Shown in pieces: positions 6,452 through 13,672 of a stretch of DNA of 20,120 nt (positions are counted from its first letter, which is position 1; each line of letters opens with the position of its first letter). The notes beneath the pieces were generated by a model, which was not told where the DNA came from, ran no database searches, and worked only from the letters and a program-made list of their open reading frames with translations. The DNA comes from CADEED01 sp036274075. Lineage in GTDB: Bacteria; Pseudomonadota; Gammaproteobacteria; Steroidobacterales; Steroidobacteraceae. The position numbers and the translations under genes are program-made. Location of the stretch: positions 1 through 20,120 of the forward strand of contig DASUGK010000096.1 of assembly GCA_036274075.1 (NCBI GenBank), read 5' to 3'.

Positions 6452-8383
6452 ATGAAGCTGCGGCGCGCCTCCAACAACCAGCAGATCCAGCTCGGCCGCG
6501 AACTCGGCCGGGGCGGCGAGGGCGCCGTGTACCCGGTGGTGGGCATGCCGGACATGGTGGCCAAGATCTATCTCGAGCCGCCGGCGCAGCTCAAGGCCGA
6601 GAAGTTGCGCAGCATGGCGCGGCGCGCATCTCCCTCGCTGTTGCGCGTGGCGGCGTGGCCGGTGGACGTGCTCGGCGACGAAGCCGGCGCGGTGCGCGGC
6701 TTCATCATGCCGAAAGTCAGCGCGCGCGAAGACGTGCACGAGCTGTACAGCCCCAAGAGCCGGCGGCGCGCCTTCCCCGGCGTGGACTTCCGCTTCCTGG
6801 TGCGCGCCGCCACCAACATCGCGCGCGCCTTTGCGCAGGTGCATGCCGTCGGCAATGTCATCGGCGACGTGAACCATGGAAATGCGCTGGTGGGCCGCGA
6901 CGGCACCGTGGTGCTGATCGATTGCGATTCGTTCCAGGTACGCGACGGCGCGCGCGCCTTCACCTGCGACGTGGGCGTGCCGCTGTTCACGCCGCCCGAG
7001 CTGGTGGGCCAGCCGTTCCGCGGGCTCAAGCGCTCCGCGAACCACGATGCCTTCGGCCTCGCCATCCTGCTGTTCCATCTTCTCTATCTCGGCCGCCATC
7101 CCTTCGCCGGCAAACACGCCGACGGCGAGATGCCCATCGAGCGCGCCATCGCCGAATCGCGCTTCGTCTACGGCGCCAATGCCGCGCAGTACGGCATGAC
7201 GCGGCCGCCCGGCACGCTGGCGCTGGACATCTACGGACCGGAGCTCGCGCAATTGTTCGAGCGTGCCTTCGCGCCGCCCGGCGAGAATCCGCGGCCCACC
7301 GCGGGCCAGTGGGTGGAGGCGCTGCATGCGCTCGAGGGGCGCCTCGCGCCCTGCGGCGAAAATTCGACTCACTACTTCCCGGCGCCCGGTCCGGACGGCG
7401 GCCCTGGCGCATGCTGCTGGTGCGCCTTCGAGCTCAACACCGGGCTCAGGCTTTTCGCCCGACAGAAAGACACCTTCGATTCCCAGGGCAACGCCAAGCT
7501 CGCGCCGCTCTGGGATGCCATTACCGCGGTGCCGCTGCCGGAAGCTGCATCGCCGCTCGAGACGCCCGAGTTCACGGAACTCGAGGGCATGAGCCGCGAT
7601 CCGCTGGGACCCGTCCCGCGCGCCATCCTGAGCTGGGTGCTGGTGTTCCTGTCCTTCGGGGCCTTGTTGATCCAGCCTGGCGAACACCTGGCACTCGCCG
7701 GCCTGTCTTTCGGTGCGGCCGTGGCGCTGCGCTGGTGGTATCGCAAGTCCTCGCCGCGCGGAGAACGCAAGTCCGATTTCCGCGCATTGCTCAAGGCACG
7801 CAGCCATCTCTCCCGGCTGGTGCAGGAGTGGAACGCGATGGCCGCCGATCCGCGCATCTCGAAACTGCTGGCCGAACTCGAAGCCGTGAAGGACGAATGC
7901 CTGGCGCTGCCGTTGCGGCGACAGGCGCGCGTCAATGCGCTGGTCGGCTTCGCCGCGCAACAGCAGCAGCGCCGGTACCTCGACCAGATCCGCCTCGACA
8001 AGGCGAAGCTGCCGAACGTGACGCCGCAGGAGATTTCGATGCTGGCGGCCTATGACATCGACACGGCAGCGGAGGTGCTGGATCGCATCGCCGTCATGCG
8101 TGGCCTGGTGCGCGAGGAGGCGTTGCGGCAAATCGTCGCCTGGGCCAACGCCTGCGCGCGCAATTTCCAGTTCAACCCGGCGCAGGGCGCCGATACCGAG
8201 GGTGTCGAGGAAGTCGACTCGATCATGATGCAGCAACAGGAGGCATTGCTGGGCAAGTTGCGCCACGGGCATGCCGAGCTCGAGTCGTTGGCGAGCCAGA
8301 TCTCGTCGCAGCGCGCCGCCAAGCAGCGCGAGCTCGAAAACGCGCGGCGCGCGCTGCGCGAGGCCGAGGGAGGGCAGTCCTGA
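6452..8383 (+). CDS. YegI-like Ser/Thr protein kinase with helix-hairpin-helix domain (kinase A)
   Basis: This 643-residue protein has an N-terminal protein-kinase domain (~12-295): glycine loop GRGGEGAV (19-26), VAK lysine K38, catalytic loop IGDVNHGN (Asp139, Asn144) and the DFG-equivalent IDCDSF (Asp157), then a PPE motif. The HRD and DFG motifs are altered in the way seen in the YegI-like family and the catalytic residues are kept. After it comes a small Cys/His cluster ending CCWC (301-324) that may bind zinc, two membrane helices (~391-428) and a coiled coil around a helix-hairpin-helix-like segment (~508-548). It should phosphorylate cytoplasmic targets from the membrane. Its start aligns with that of kinase B. 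No strong ribosome-binding site precedes it. The stop overlaps the next ATG (TGATG). Confidence 0.88.
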   Translation: MKLRRASNNQQIQLGRELGRGGEGAVYPVVGMPDMVAKIYLEPPAQLKAEKLRSMARRASPSLLRVAAWPVDVLGDEAGAVRGFIMPKVSAREDVHELYSPKSRRRAFPGVDFRFLVRAATNIARAFAQVHAVGNVIGDVNHGNALVGRDGTVVLIDCDSFQVRDGARAFTCDVGVPLFTPPELVGQPFRGLKRSANHDAFGLAILLFHLLYLGRHPFAGKHADGEMPIERAIAESRFVYGANAAQYGMTRPPGTLALDIYGPELAQLFERAFAPPGENPRPTAGQWVEALHALEGRLAPCGENSTHYFPAPGPDGGPGACCWCAFELNTGLRLFARQKDTFDSQGNAKLAPLWDAITAVPLPEAASPLETPEFTELEGMSRDPLGPVPRAILSWVLVFLSFGALLIQPGEHLALAGLSFGAAVALRWWYRKSSPRGERKSDFRALLKARSHLSRLVQEWNAMAADPRISKLLAELEAVKDECLALPLRRQARVNALVGFAAQQQQRRYLDQIRLDKAKLPNVTPQEISMLAAYDIDTAAEVLDRIAVMRGLVREEALRQIVAWANACARNFQFNPAQGADTEGVEEVDSIMMQQQEALLGKLRHGHAELESLASQISSQRAAKQRELENARRALREAEGGQS

Positions 8384-10278
8384 TGCCGCGCCAGGACGAC
8401 CGTCGCGCACGCATCGCCCATCGCGGCGTGAGCCTGGTGCTGGTGATCGCCGGCGGACTGCTGCTGCGCGGGAGAATGGGCGTGGCCGCATCGTTCGGCC
8501 AGTACCTCGTCGCCGGGCTGATGATCGCGGTGGGCATCGGCGTGTGGAAATACCAGCGCTGGGCACGCTGGCTGGCGATGGGCGCGTGTTTCCTCGGTGT
8601 CCTCGGCGCCATCGTCTTCACGTTCCACCGCTTCCTGACGCATCCCTCGGACGGCTTCGACGAACGATTCCGCTTCAACCTGGCGGCGAGCGTGTTCGCC
8701 TTCGCCATCGCCGCCGTCGGCTACCGGGGCCTGGGTTACTTGCGCTCGGAACGCGGCCGCATCGAGTTTGCCGGCGACGCCGAGTCGCAGGAAAAACTCT
8801 TGAACGAGCGTTCCGGCACGGTGGCCATTTCGGCGCTGGTCTGGCTGGTGCTGGTGCTGATGGCGTGGTACCCGCGGCAATTTTCGCCGCTGCGCCTGGT
8901 CAACGCGCTGAGCCCCGCGCGTGCGGCAGAGCGCGACGGCAGGCCGGGGTCGGGTGCCGGGAGAGGCAACTCCGAATTGCTGGTGGTATTGCGGGGAAAG
9001 AATTCCGTCAGCATGACGCCCACGCCGGACCTCATCCCGATCGGCCTGTGCTTTTACGATCTTCGCGGCGAGCGGGTCGTCAACGCGGTCTACACCAGTG
9101 CGGGCGGCTTTCCCGGGCGCACGTTGTTCCGCGCAGGTATCAGCCAGGATTTCGACTCTGCGCCCAGGCCGCTCGACGCGGAACTCACGGTCCCGAAGCG
9201 CGACACGCTGGCATTCGTCGAGCTCTCCAATGAATCGGACATGCCACGCGGCAAATTCCTGCTCCACCTCGACGTGGATGACGTCATCCATGAACGCGAC
9301 GAGGACAACAACGTCGCGCAGTACGAAATGCCGGGGGCGTCGCCGGGACTGCCCGAGTGCGGCCGGGTGAAGATGCTCTACGGATGGCGCGACGGGCCGA
9401 CCATCACCACCGCGACCGTCCGCCCGCCCGGCCGGATGCCGGACCTGGTGCCGCTGGGGCTGTGCACGCATGGCCGCCACTCGATCAGCATGCAGTTCAC
9501 CAATCGCGGGCAAGCGGCGCGCGGTCATTTCGTCATCGCGCAGGGGCCCGGCATCGCCGAACTCCAGGTGAAGGAAAACCTGCTGCATTCGCTCCCGGAA
9601 ACGGACCAGGCGCGCGGTTTCAGCATTGGCACGCCTTACGATGTTTTCGGAAAAGTCGCCGGGACCTACGAATACTTCGTGAAGCTGGATCCCTTCGACG
9701 CCTTCCAGGAGTCGAACGAACTGAACAATCTCGTGGGCGCGCGCTTCACGATCCTGCCGGACGGCACCGTCGACCTGCCCGGCTGTGGCACCCTCGCGGC
9801 GCTCGCCAGCGACCACGACTGGCTGGCCGACGACGTGGCGCTGCAACCGGCCTTCGTGCCGCTGCCGGATCTCGTCCCGCTGGGGCTTTGCATCAAGGAC
9901 TGGGGCGCCGGCAGCCGCTACCTGCAGATCGTCTACGGAAACATCGGCAACGTGAGTTCGCAGGAACCCGTGCGTATCGAACTCGGGGATGCGCCGAAAC
10001 CCAGGAACAATTACATCGAGCGTTCCCGGATTCCCTCGCCGGGCTACATCGCGGTGGCGGGAACGGCGCGACTCGCCAAGGATGCGCGTGCCGTGGAGTC
10101 GGTGACGGTCGACAGCGCGCATGCACTTCTCGAACTGTCGGAAGGCAACAATGCCGCGCGATACGTGCTGCCCGTGCACCAGGCTGGAGGTGATCTCGGG
10201 CTGCCGGACTGCGATTCGGTTCGCGGGCGCGTATCCGACTGGATAGGTAAGATGAATGTGGACGCGGGGCCCGAATGA
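8383..10278 (+). CDS. Membrane protein with three CARDB-like extracytoplasmic repeats
   Basis: The 631-residue protein has about five membrane helices in residues 15-163, paralogous to the first gene of the operon, and then a long soluble part. That part has three repeats, each opening with PDL-[IV]-P-[IL]-GLC (215, 353, 495), ending in an acidic D/E..NN stretch (306-310, 443-449, 584-590) and followed by LPxC (323, 465, 607). The PDL start and NE-NN end are features of CARDB, an immunoglobulin-like adhesion domain. The paired Cys of GLC and LPxC suggest one disulfide per repeat, so the repeats probably face the periplasm. ATG 8383 overlaps the kinase A stop and has GAGGGAGGG upstream; the stop overlaps the VWA start (ATGA). 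I infer a sensor or receptor for the kinases. The ligand is unknown. Confidence 0.8.
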   Translation: MPRQDDRRARIAHRGVSLVLVIAGGLLLRGRMGVAASFGQYLVAGLMIAVGIGVWKYQRWARWLAMGACFLGVLGAIVFTFHRFLTHPSDGFDERFRFNLAASVFAFAIAAVGYRGLGYLRSERGRIEFAGDAESQEKLLNERSGTVAISALVWLVLVLMAWYPRQFSPLRLVNALSPARAAERDGRPGSGAGRGNSELLVVLRGKNSVSMTPTPDLIPIGLCFYDLRGERVVNAVYTSAGGFPGRTLFRAGISQDFDSAPRPLDAELTVPKRDTLAFVELSNESDMPRGKFLLHLDVDDVIHERDEDNNVAQYEMPGASPGLPECGRVKMLYGWRDGPTITTATVRPPGRMPDLVPLGLCTHGRHSISMQFTNRGQAARGHFVIAQGPGIAELQVKENLLHSLPETDQARGFSIGTPYDVFGKVAGTYEYFVKLDPFDAFQESNELNNLVGARFTILPDGTVDLPGCGTLAALASDHDWLADDVALQPAFVPLPDLVPLGLCIKDWGAGSRYLQIVYGNIGNVSSQEPVRIELGDAPKPRNNYIERSRIPSPGYIAVAGTARLAKDARAVESVTVDSAHALLELSEGNNAARYVLPVHQAGGDLGLPDCDSVRGRVSDWIGKMNVDAGPE

Positions 10279-10952
10279 CCACACTCGAACAAGTACCTTT
10301 TGGCAATCTCGAATTCGCCGACAATCCTGAACCTCGTTGCGCATGCCTGCTGCTGCTGGACACATCCGGTTCCATGCAGGGCGCGAAGATCGAACAGCTC
10401 AACGCGGGCCTGAAGGAATTCGCGCGGCAGTTGCGCAGCGATTCGATGGCGGCCAAACGCGTCGAGGTGGCCATCGTCGCCTTCGGGCCGGTGCGCGTGG
10501 AACAGGCGTTCGTGACCGCCGACACCTTCCTCGCGCCGCAGCTCGAGGCCGACGGCGAGACGCCCATGGGCGCGGCGATCGAGCGCGCCATCGAGATGGT
10601 GTCCCAACGCAAGAAGGCCTACCGGGCCAACGGCATCGGCTACTACCGGCCGTGGATTTTCATGATCTCGGATGGCGAACCCACCGACGACATCTCGAAG
10701 GCCAGGATGCTGGTGCGCACCGGCGAGGCGAAGAAGTCGTTCATGTTCTACGCGGTGGGCGTGGAGAATGCCGACATCGGCAAACTCGCCCAGGTCGCGG
10801 TGCGCCAGCCGCTGCGGCTCAAGGGCCTGTCGTTCGGCCGGCTGTTCGTGTGGCTGTCGGATTCGCTGAGCACGGTGTCGCGCTCGCAGGTCTCCGATTC
10901 GCCGGAACTGTCGAATCCCACCGCGCCCGACGGCTGGGCCCGCGCCGAATGA
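10275..10952 (+). CDS. TerY/YegL-like von Willebrand factor A domain protein
   Basis: This 225-residue cytoplasmic protein is essentially one VWA domain. The metal-ion-dependent adhesion site is intact: DTSGSM (29-34), the Thr of ETPMG (~96) and the Asp of ISDGEPTDD. VWA proteins of this kind sit beside PP2C phosphatases and kinases in the TerY-P triad described for tellurite-resistance-linked systems and in the E. coli yegIJKL region. There it is thought to act as a metal-dependent protein adaptor; that role is inferred here. It overlaps both neighbours by ATGA, so it is tightly coupled to them. The last ~35 residues are Ser/Pro-rich and probably disordered. No other Ter gene lies in the window. 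Confidence 0.9.
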   Translation: MTTLEQVPFGNLEFADNPEPRCACLLLLDTSGSMQGAKIEQLNAGLKEFARQLRSDSMAAKRVEVAIVAFGPVRVEQAFVTADTFLAPQLEADGETPMGAAIERAIEMVSQRKKAYRANGIGYYRPWIFMISDGEPTDDISKARMLVRTGEAKKSFMFYAVGVENADIGKLAQVAVRQPLRLKGLSFGRLFVWLSDSLSTVSRSQVSDSPELSNPTAPDGWARAE

Positions 10953-11713
10953 CTGCCTGGCGCTTCGCGGCCGGGCAGGCCACCGGCAGCGCGCACGAAA
11001 AGCTGGGCAAGCCCTGCCAGGATCGCTTCGCCTGCTGCGTCGAGGAAGACGGGCAGACGCTGATTGCCGCGGTATCCGACGGCGCGGGCACCGCCGAGCA
11101 TGCGCACATCGGTGCGGAGATCGCGGTGAACACGCTGATCAGCATCGCGCAACTCGGCGTGCGCGCCGGGCGGCGCGATTACACCGAGATCCTGCGCGAA
11201 TGCGCGGCGCTGGCGCGCCAGCGCCTGGTGGAGGCGGCCGCCGATCGCCAGCTGCAGCCGCGCGACCTGGCCTGCACGATGCTGGCCGTCATCGTCGCGC
11301 CCATGGGAGGCGGCGCGCTGCAGATCGGCGATGGCGTCATCGTGGTCGCGGACCAGCCGCTGGCCTGGCGCTGGGTGATCTGGCCGCAGAAGGGCGAATA
11401 CGCCAACTCCACGTATTTCCTCAGCGACGAACATGCGCTCGACAAGGCCGAGGTGCAGGTTTTTTCCGACGACATCCAGGATGTCGCCCTGATGTCGGAC
11501 GGTCTCGAACAACTCGCCGTGCACTTCCCCAGCCGGCGGGCGCACGATCCGTTCTTCAAATCGGTGTTCGGGCCGTTGCAGGTCGAAACCGGCGACGCGG
11601 AATCGACGCGCCTGTCGCAGGGCCTGGCCAACATCCTCGCGTCGCCCGCGGTGCGCGCGCGCACCGACGACGACGCCTCGCTGATCATCGCCACGCGCCG
11701 CCCACGCGGTTGA
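10949..11713 (+). CDS. PP2C-family protein phosphatase (YegK-like)
   Basis: The 254-residue protein is a metal-dependent Ser/Thr phosphatase of the PPM/PP2C fold. Metal-binding residues are in place: CQDRF (Asp25), VSDGAG (Asp44-Gly45), LMSDGLEQL (Asp ~185) and the late TDDDAS motif. It should remove phosphates set by kinases A and B or by their autophosphorylation. Its ATG overlaps the VWA stop (ATGA), and kinase B starts 4 nt after its own stop, so phosphatase and kinase would be made together. It has no signal peptide or membrane helix. Confidence 0.92.
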   Translation: MTAWRFAAGQATGSAHEKLGKPCQDRFACCVEEDGQTLIAAVSDGAGTAEHAHIGAEIAVNTLISIAQLGVRAGRRDYTEILRECAALARQRLVEAAADRQLQPRDLACTMLAVIVAPMGGGALQIGDGVIVVADQPLAWRWVIWPQKGEYANSTYFLSDEHALDKAEVQVFSDDIQDVALMSDGLEQLAVHFPSRRAHDPFFKSVFGPLQVETGDAESTRLSQGLANILASPAVRARTDDDASLIIATRRPRG

Positions 11714-11717
11714 TCGC

Positions 11718-13634
11718 ATGATCCTGCGGCGCGTGTCCGATGGCTCCCGGGTCCGCCTCGGCCGGCAGCTCGGACGCGGCGGCGAAGGCACGGTGTTCGA
11801 AGTCGCCGACGATGCGCGCGTCGCCAAGATCTACCACAAGGCCCCGGCGCCCGCGAAACTCGACAAGCTGCGCGTGATGACGCGTGCCGCGACGCCGGCC
11901 TTGCTGAAGGTCGCCGCGTGGCCCGTCGAGCTACTCGAAGACGAAGCGCACCGCGTGCGCGGCTTCCTCATGCCGCGCGTCTCGGCGCGCGAGAATGCGC
12001 ATGAGCTCTACAGCCCGAAGAGCCGGCGCCAGGCCTTCGCCGAGGCCGACTTCCGCTTCGTGGTGCGCGCCGCCACCAACGTGGCGCGCGCGTTTGCCTG
12101 CATGCACGCCGAAGGACACGTGATCGGCGACGTGAACCACGGCAACGCGCTGATCGGCCAGGACGCCACGGTGGTGCTCATCGATTGCGATTCCTTCCAG
12201 GTGCGCGATCCGGCGGGCCGCGTCTTCAGCTGCGACGTGGGCGTGCCGCTGTTCACGGCGCCGGAATTGCAGGGCCAGGGTTATCGCGGACTCAAGCGTG
12301 CCTTGCGCCACGACTGCTTCGGCCTCGCGGTGCTGTTGTTCCACCTGCTGTTCCAGGGTCGCCATCCCTTCGCCGGTGTGTGCACCGAGGGAGACATGCC
12401 CATCGAACGCGCCATCGCCGAATCACGTTTCGCCTATGGCACCGGGGCGGCATCGCGCGGCATGAGCCCGCCACCGGCCAGCTTGCCCCTCGATACCTTC
12501 GGCCCGCGCGTCGCGGCCTTGTTCGAAAGCGCGTTCGCGCCGCCGGGAGATGCGCCCCGGCCCTCGGCCGTGGAGTGGGTCGAGGCGCTCGCCGCGCTGG
12601 AAAAGGAACTCGTGCCCTGCGCGGCGGCGAAGGCGCACTTCCATGCCGGCAGGGACTGCTGCTGGTGCGCGATGGAGCGGCAATCCGGCGTGCGCCTGTT
12701 CGGTCCCCTGACCGTCGGCGAGAAGCTGGCCGCCGGCGCCATCGATGCGTTGTGGAGCGCCATCCGCGCCGTGCCCGCGCCCTCGATCGATCCGACGTTT
12801 CAGGCGGCGACCTCCTTGCCGCGCAAGTTGCCGCGTTGGGCCCGGTTGACCCGGCTGCCCGTGGCCCTGGTCGGCCTGTCGGCCGCGATCACGGCACTGG
12901 TCGTGACGAGCCTGGTGTCCAGGGAAGCATTCGCGCTCACGCTGGGAGGCTGTTACCTCGTCTACCACATGGCCAGGCAACTCGACGAACGCCGCATGAA
13001 CGCGCTGTTGTTGCGCAAGGCGAAGCGAAGCAAGGAACTCGCCAACGCACAGTGGCAATGGAAGCGCATCGTGGAGGAGTGGAACCGCCAGTGTTCCACC
13101 GGCATCTACAACCTGAAGCTGGAAAAACTGCGGCTCGCGCGCGAAGAACTGAAGGCGTGGACCGGCATCCGGCAGCGCGAGCTGCGCACGTTGCGCCGCG
13201 AGATGGCGTCGCGCGCCCGCGAGCTGTTCCTCGAGCGCCTGCGCATCGACCGCGCCAATCTCTCGCTGCGGCGCGAAGACATCGCGGCGCTGGCGTCTTT
13301 CGGCATCGAGACCGCGGCCGACGTGATGCGCGACTCCCGCAAGCTGGTGCATGCAATTCCGTCGTTGAGTGCGCACGACTTGTTGGCCTGGGCCACGGGT
13401 CACAGCCGCAGCTTCGTGTTCGACAAGAACGCGCCGCCCGATCCCGAGCTCACCGCGCAGCTGGAATCGCGGCTGGCCGACCGCCAGCAGGAACTGCTGA
13501 CCCTGCTGCGCAACGGCCCGGTCGAGCTGGAGCTCACGCGAGAGGATATCGAACGCGCGCGCAAGCGCATGGAGCCGCAGATGCATAAGGCCTGGCGGGA
13601 ACTGCAGGACGCCAAGCAGGCCGTGCGCGAATGA
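11718..13634 (+). CDS. YegI-like Ser/Thr protein kinase with helix-hairpin-helix domain (kinase B, paralogue of kinase A)
   Basis: The 638-residue protein has the same order as kinase A: glycine loop GRGGEGTV (19-26), K37 in VAKIY, catalytic loop IGDVNHGN (Asp138), IDCDSF (Asp156), APE, the CCWC cluster, two membrane helices (~375-420), a coiled coil and a helix-hairpin-helix-like segment. The kinase domain is closely related to that of kinase A (long identical runs such as IGDVNHGNAL, HELYSPKSRR), while the region after the zinc cluster has diverged strongly. This fits an old tandem duplication with the CARDB, VWA and phosphatase genes left between the copies. It is the last gene of the operon; its TGA lies inside a 14-bp inverted repeat that may end transcription. 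Confidence 0.88.
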   Translation: MILRRVSDGSRVRLGRQLGRGGEGTVFEVADDARVAKIYHKAPAPAKLDKLRVMTRAATPALLKVAAWPVELLEDEAHRVRGFLMPRVSARENAHELYSPKSRRQAFAEADFRFVVRAATNVARAFACMHAEGHVIGDVNHGNALIGQDATVVLIDCDSFQVRDPAGRVFSCDVGVPLFTAPELQGQGYRGLKRALRHDCFGLAVLLFHLLFQGRHPFAGVCTEGDMPIERAIAESRFAYGTGAASRGMSPPPASLPLDTFGPRVAALFESAFAPPGDAPRPSAVEWVEALAALEKELVPCAAAKAHFHAGRDCCWCAMERQSGVRLFGPLTVGEKLAAGAIDALWSAIRAVPAPSIDPTFQAATSLPRKLPRWARLTRLPVALVGLSAAITALVVTSLVSREAFALTLGGCYLVYHMARQLDERRMNALLLRKAKRSKELANAQWQWKRIVEEWNRQCSTGIYNLKLEKLRLAREELKAWTGIRQRELRTLRREMASRARELFLERLRIDRANLSLRREDIAALASFGIETAADVMRDSRKLVHAIPSLSAHDLLAWATGHSRSFVFDKNAPPDPELTAQLESRLADRQQELLTLLRNGPVELELTREDIERARKRMEPQMHKAWRELQDAKQAVRE

Positions 13635-13661
13635 TGGCCGCCCGCGAGCGGGCGGCCATCA
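13632..13661. terminator. Perfect 14-bp inverted repeat between convergent genes (probable bidirectional terminator)
   Basis: A 14-bp arm (13632-13645) is followed by two bases and its exact reverse complement (13648-13661). The first arm contains the TGA stop of kinase B. The minus-strand molybdopterin-subunit gene ends 12 nt further on. There is no T run on either side, so it is a stem without the canonical tail and may act with Rho or as an mRNA 3' end stabiliser. Confidence 0.5.
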
Positions 13662-13672
13662 GGCCCGGAAGC

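Noticed and set aside
8050..10365. Minus-strand open frame of 771 codons
   Set aside because: Antisense to kinase A and the CARDB protein, which carry clear domains and ATGA coupling. Its composition is typical of a GC-rich shadow frame.
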